Shown here one piece after another: positions 6,641 to 6,823 of a DNA stretch of 6,823 bases. Origin of the DNA: Bacteroidales bacterium. GTDB lineage: Bacteria; Bacteroidota; Bacteroidia; Bacteroidales; JAADJA01. Position numbers and translations under genes: made by a program. Location of the stretch: positions 1 through 6,823 of the forward strand of contig JAOZLR010000148.1 of the NCBI GenBank assembly GCA_029934735.1, written 5' to 3'. Numbering within the stretch: the stretch's first letter is position 1; each line of letters begins with the position of its first letter. The notes under the pieces were generated by a model, which saw only the letters and a list, made by a program, of their open reading frames with translations, searched no databases and had not been told where the DNA came from.

Positions 6641-6823
6641 TTAATTCCAGGTTCAATGGTTTCATTTGCAAATCAGCCAGCTAACCCTTCTTCGGGCAGT
6701 GGCGAAACTACAGATTCGCATTCTGGTTCATTTTTTACAGGAGCTCTGTTAATTATACTCTCTCTTAGCGCAGGCATAAGCACAAAAAGAATTTATGAAA
6801 TGCGCAGAGCTGCTTTTGAAGAG
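6602..6823 (+). CDS. Small secreted or membrane protein with signal peptide and C-terminal hydrophobic segment plus basic tail (right end cut)
   Basis: The frame is open from ATG at 6602 to the window edge, giving 74 residues with no stop yet. Residues 1-23 form a classic signal peptide (MKK, a hydrophobic core, then SMVSFA with probable cleavage before NQPA). Residues 24-43 are a short Pro/Ser/Gly-rich polar stretch (NQPANPSSGSGETTDSHSGS). Residues 44-60 are hydrophobic (FFTGALLIILSLSAGIS), followed by a basic tail (TKRIYEMRRA). The order of polar linker, membrane helix and basic tail is the layout of C-terminal sorting signals such as PEP-CTERM-type domains, and very short Bacteroidota proteins of this shape exist. 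I cannot identify a defined sorting motif here. It could equally be a small inner-membrane protein. It follows the helicase gene by 177 bp with no recognisable promoter or ribosome site, and its function is unknown. Confidence 0.7.
   Translation, partial: MKKVIFTFIFIVFLIPGSMVSFANQPANPSSGSGETTDSHSGSFFTGALLIILSLSAGISTKRIYEMRRAAFEE

Overview
The window looks like ordinary chromosome from a member of the Bacteroidota. The DNA is AT-rich. The start codons lack convincingly spaced Shine-Dalgarno sequences, and close matches to the Bacteroidota -7 element TAnnTTTG lie just upstream of several genes. The first gene is a TonB-dependent receptor with the N-terminal carboxypeptidase-regulatory-like domain common in this phylum. 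A narrower placement, such as a Bacteroidales/Marinilabiliales-like lineage, would only be a guess.

Layout, left to right. (1) Positions 1-2348, minus strand: a nearly complete outer-membrane TonB-dependent receptor of the hemoglobin/transferrin/lactoferrin-type family, cut by the left edge just short of its C-terminus. (2) Positions 2349-2453: a 105-bp divergent promoter region with a TAnnTTTG element on each strand. (3) Positions 2454-3500, plus strand: mnmH (selU), tRNA 2-selenouridine synthase, with rhodanese and P-loop domains intact. (4) Positions 3566-4000, plus strand: a small unrecognised protein with one N-terminal membrane segment. It is preceded by a perfect 10-bp AT-rich inverted repeat and a possible promoter. 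(5) Positions 4094-6424, plus strand: a full-length UvrD/PcrA-type superfamily 1A helicase with all helicase motifs and a PcrA-like C-terminal Tudor-type domain. (6) Positions 6425-6601: a gap with two short inverted repeats and an unexplained minus-strand open frame. (7) Positions 6602-6823, plus strand: the start, possibly almost all, of a tiny secreted or membrane protein with a signal peptide, a Ser/Gly-rich stretch, a hydrophobic segment and a basic tail.

The genes do not form an obvious pathway. The receptor handles outer-membrane uptake, probably of heme or iron. MnmH modifies the wobble base of some tRNAs using selenium. The helicase acts in DNA repair and in clearing obstacles from DNA. 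The four plus-strand genes are spaced 65-177 bp apart and may each have their own promoter, so a tight operon is not supported. I saw no tRNA, rRNA, CRISPR array, recognisable insertion sequence or phage gene, and no clear new system. The least explained items are the small membrane protein at 3566-4000, the small protein at the right edge, and the gap before it.
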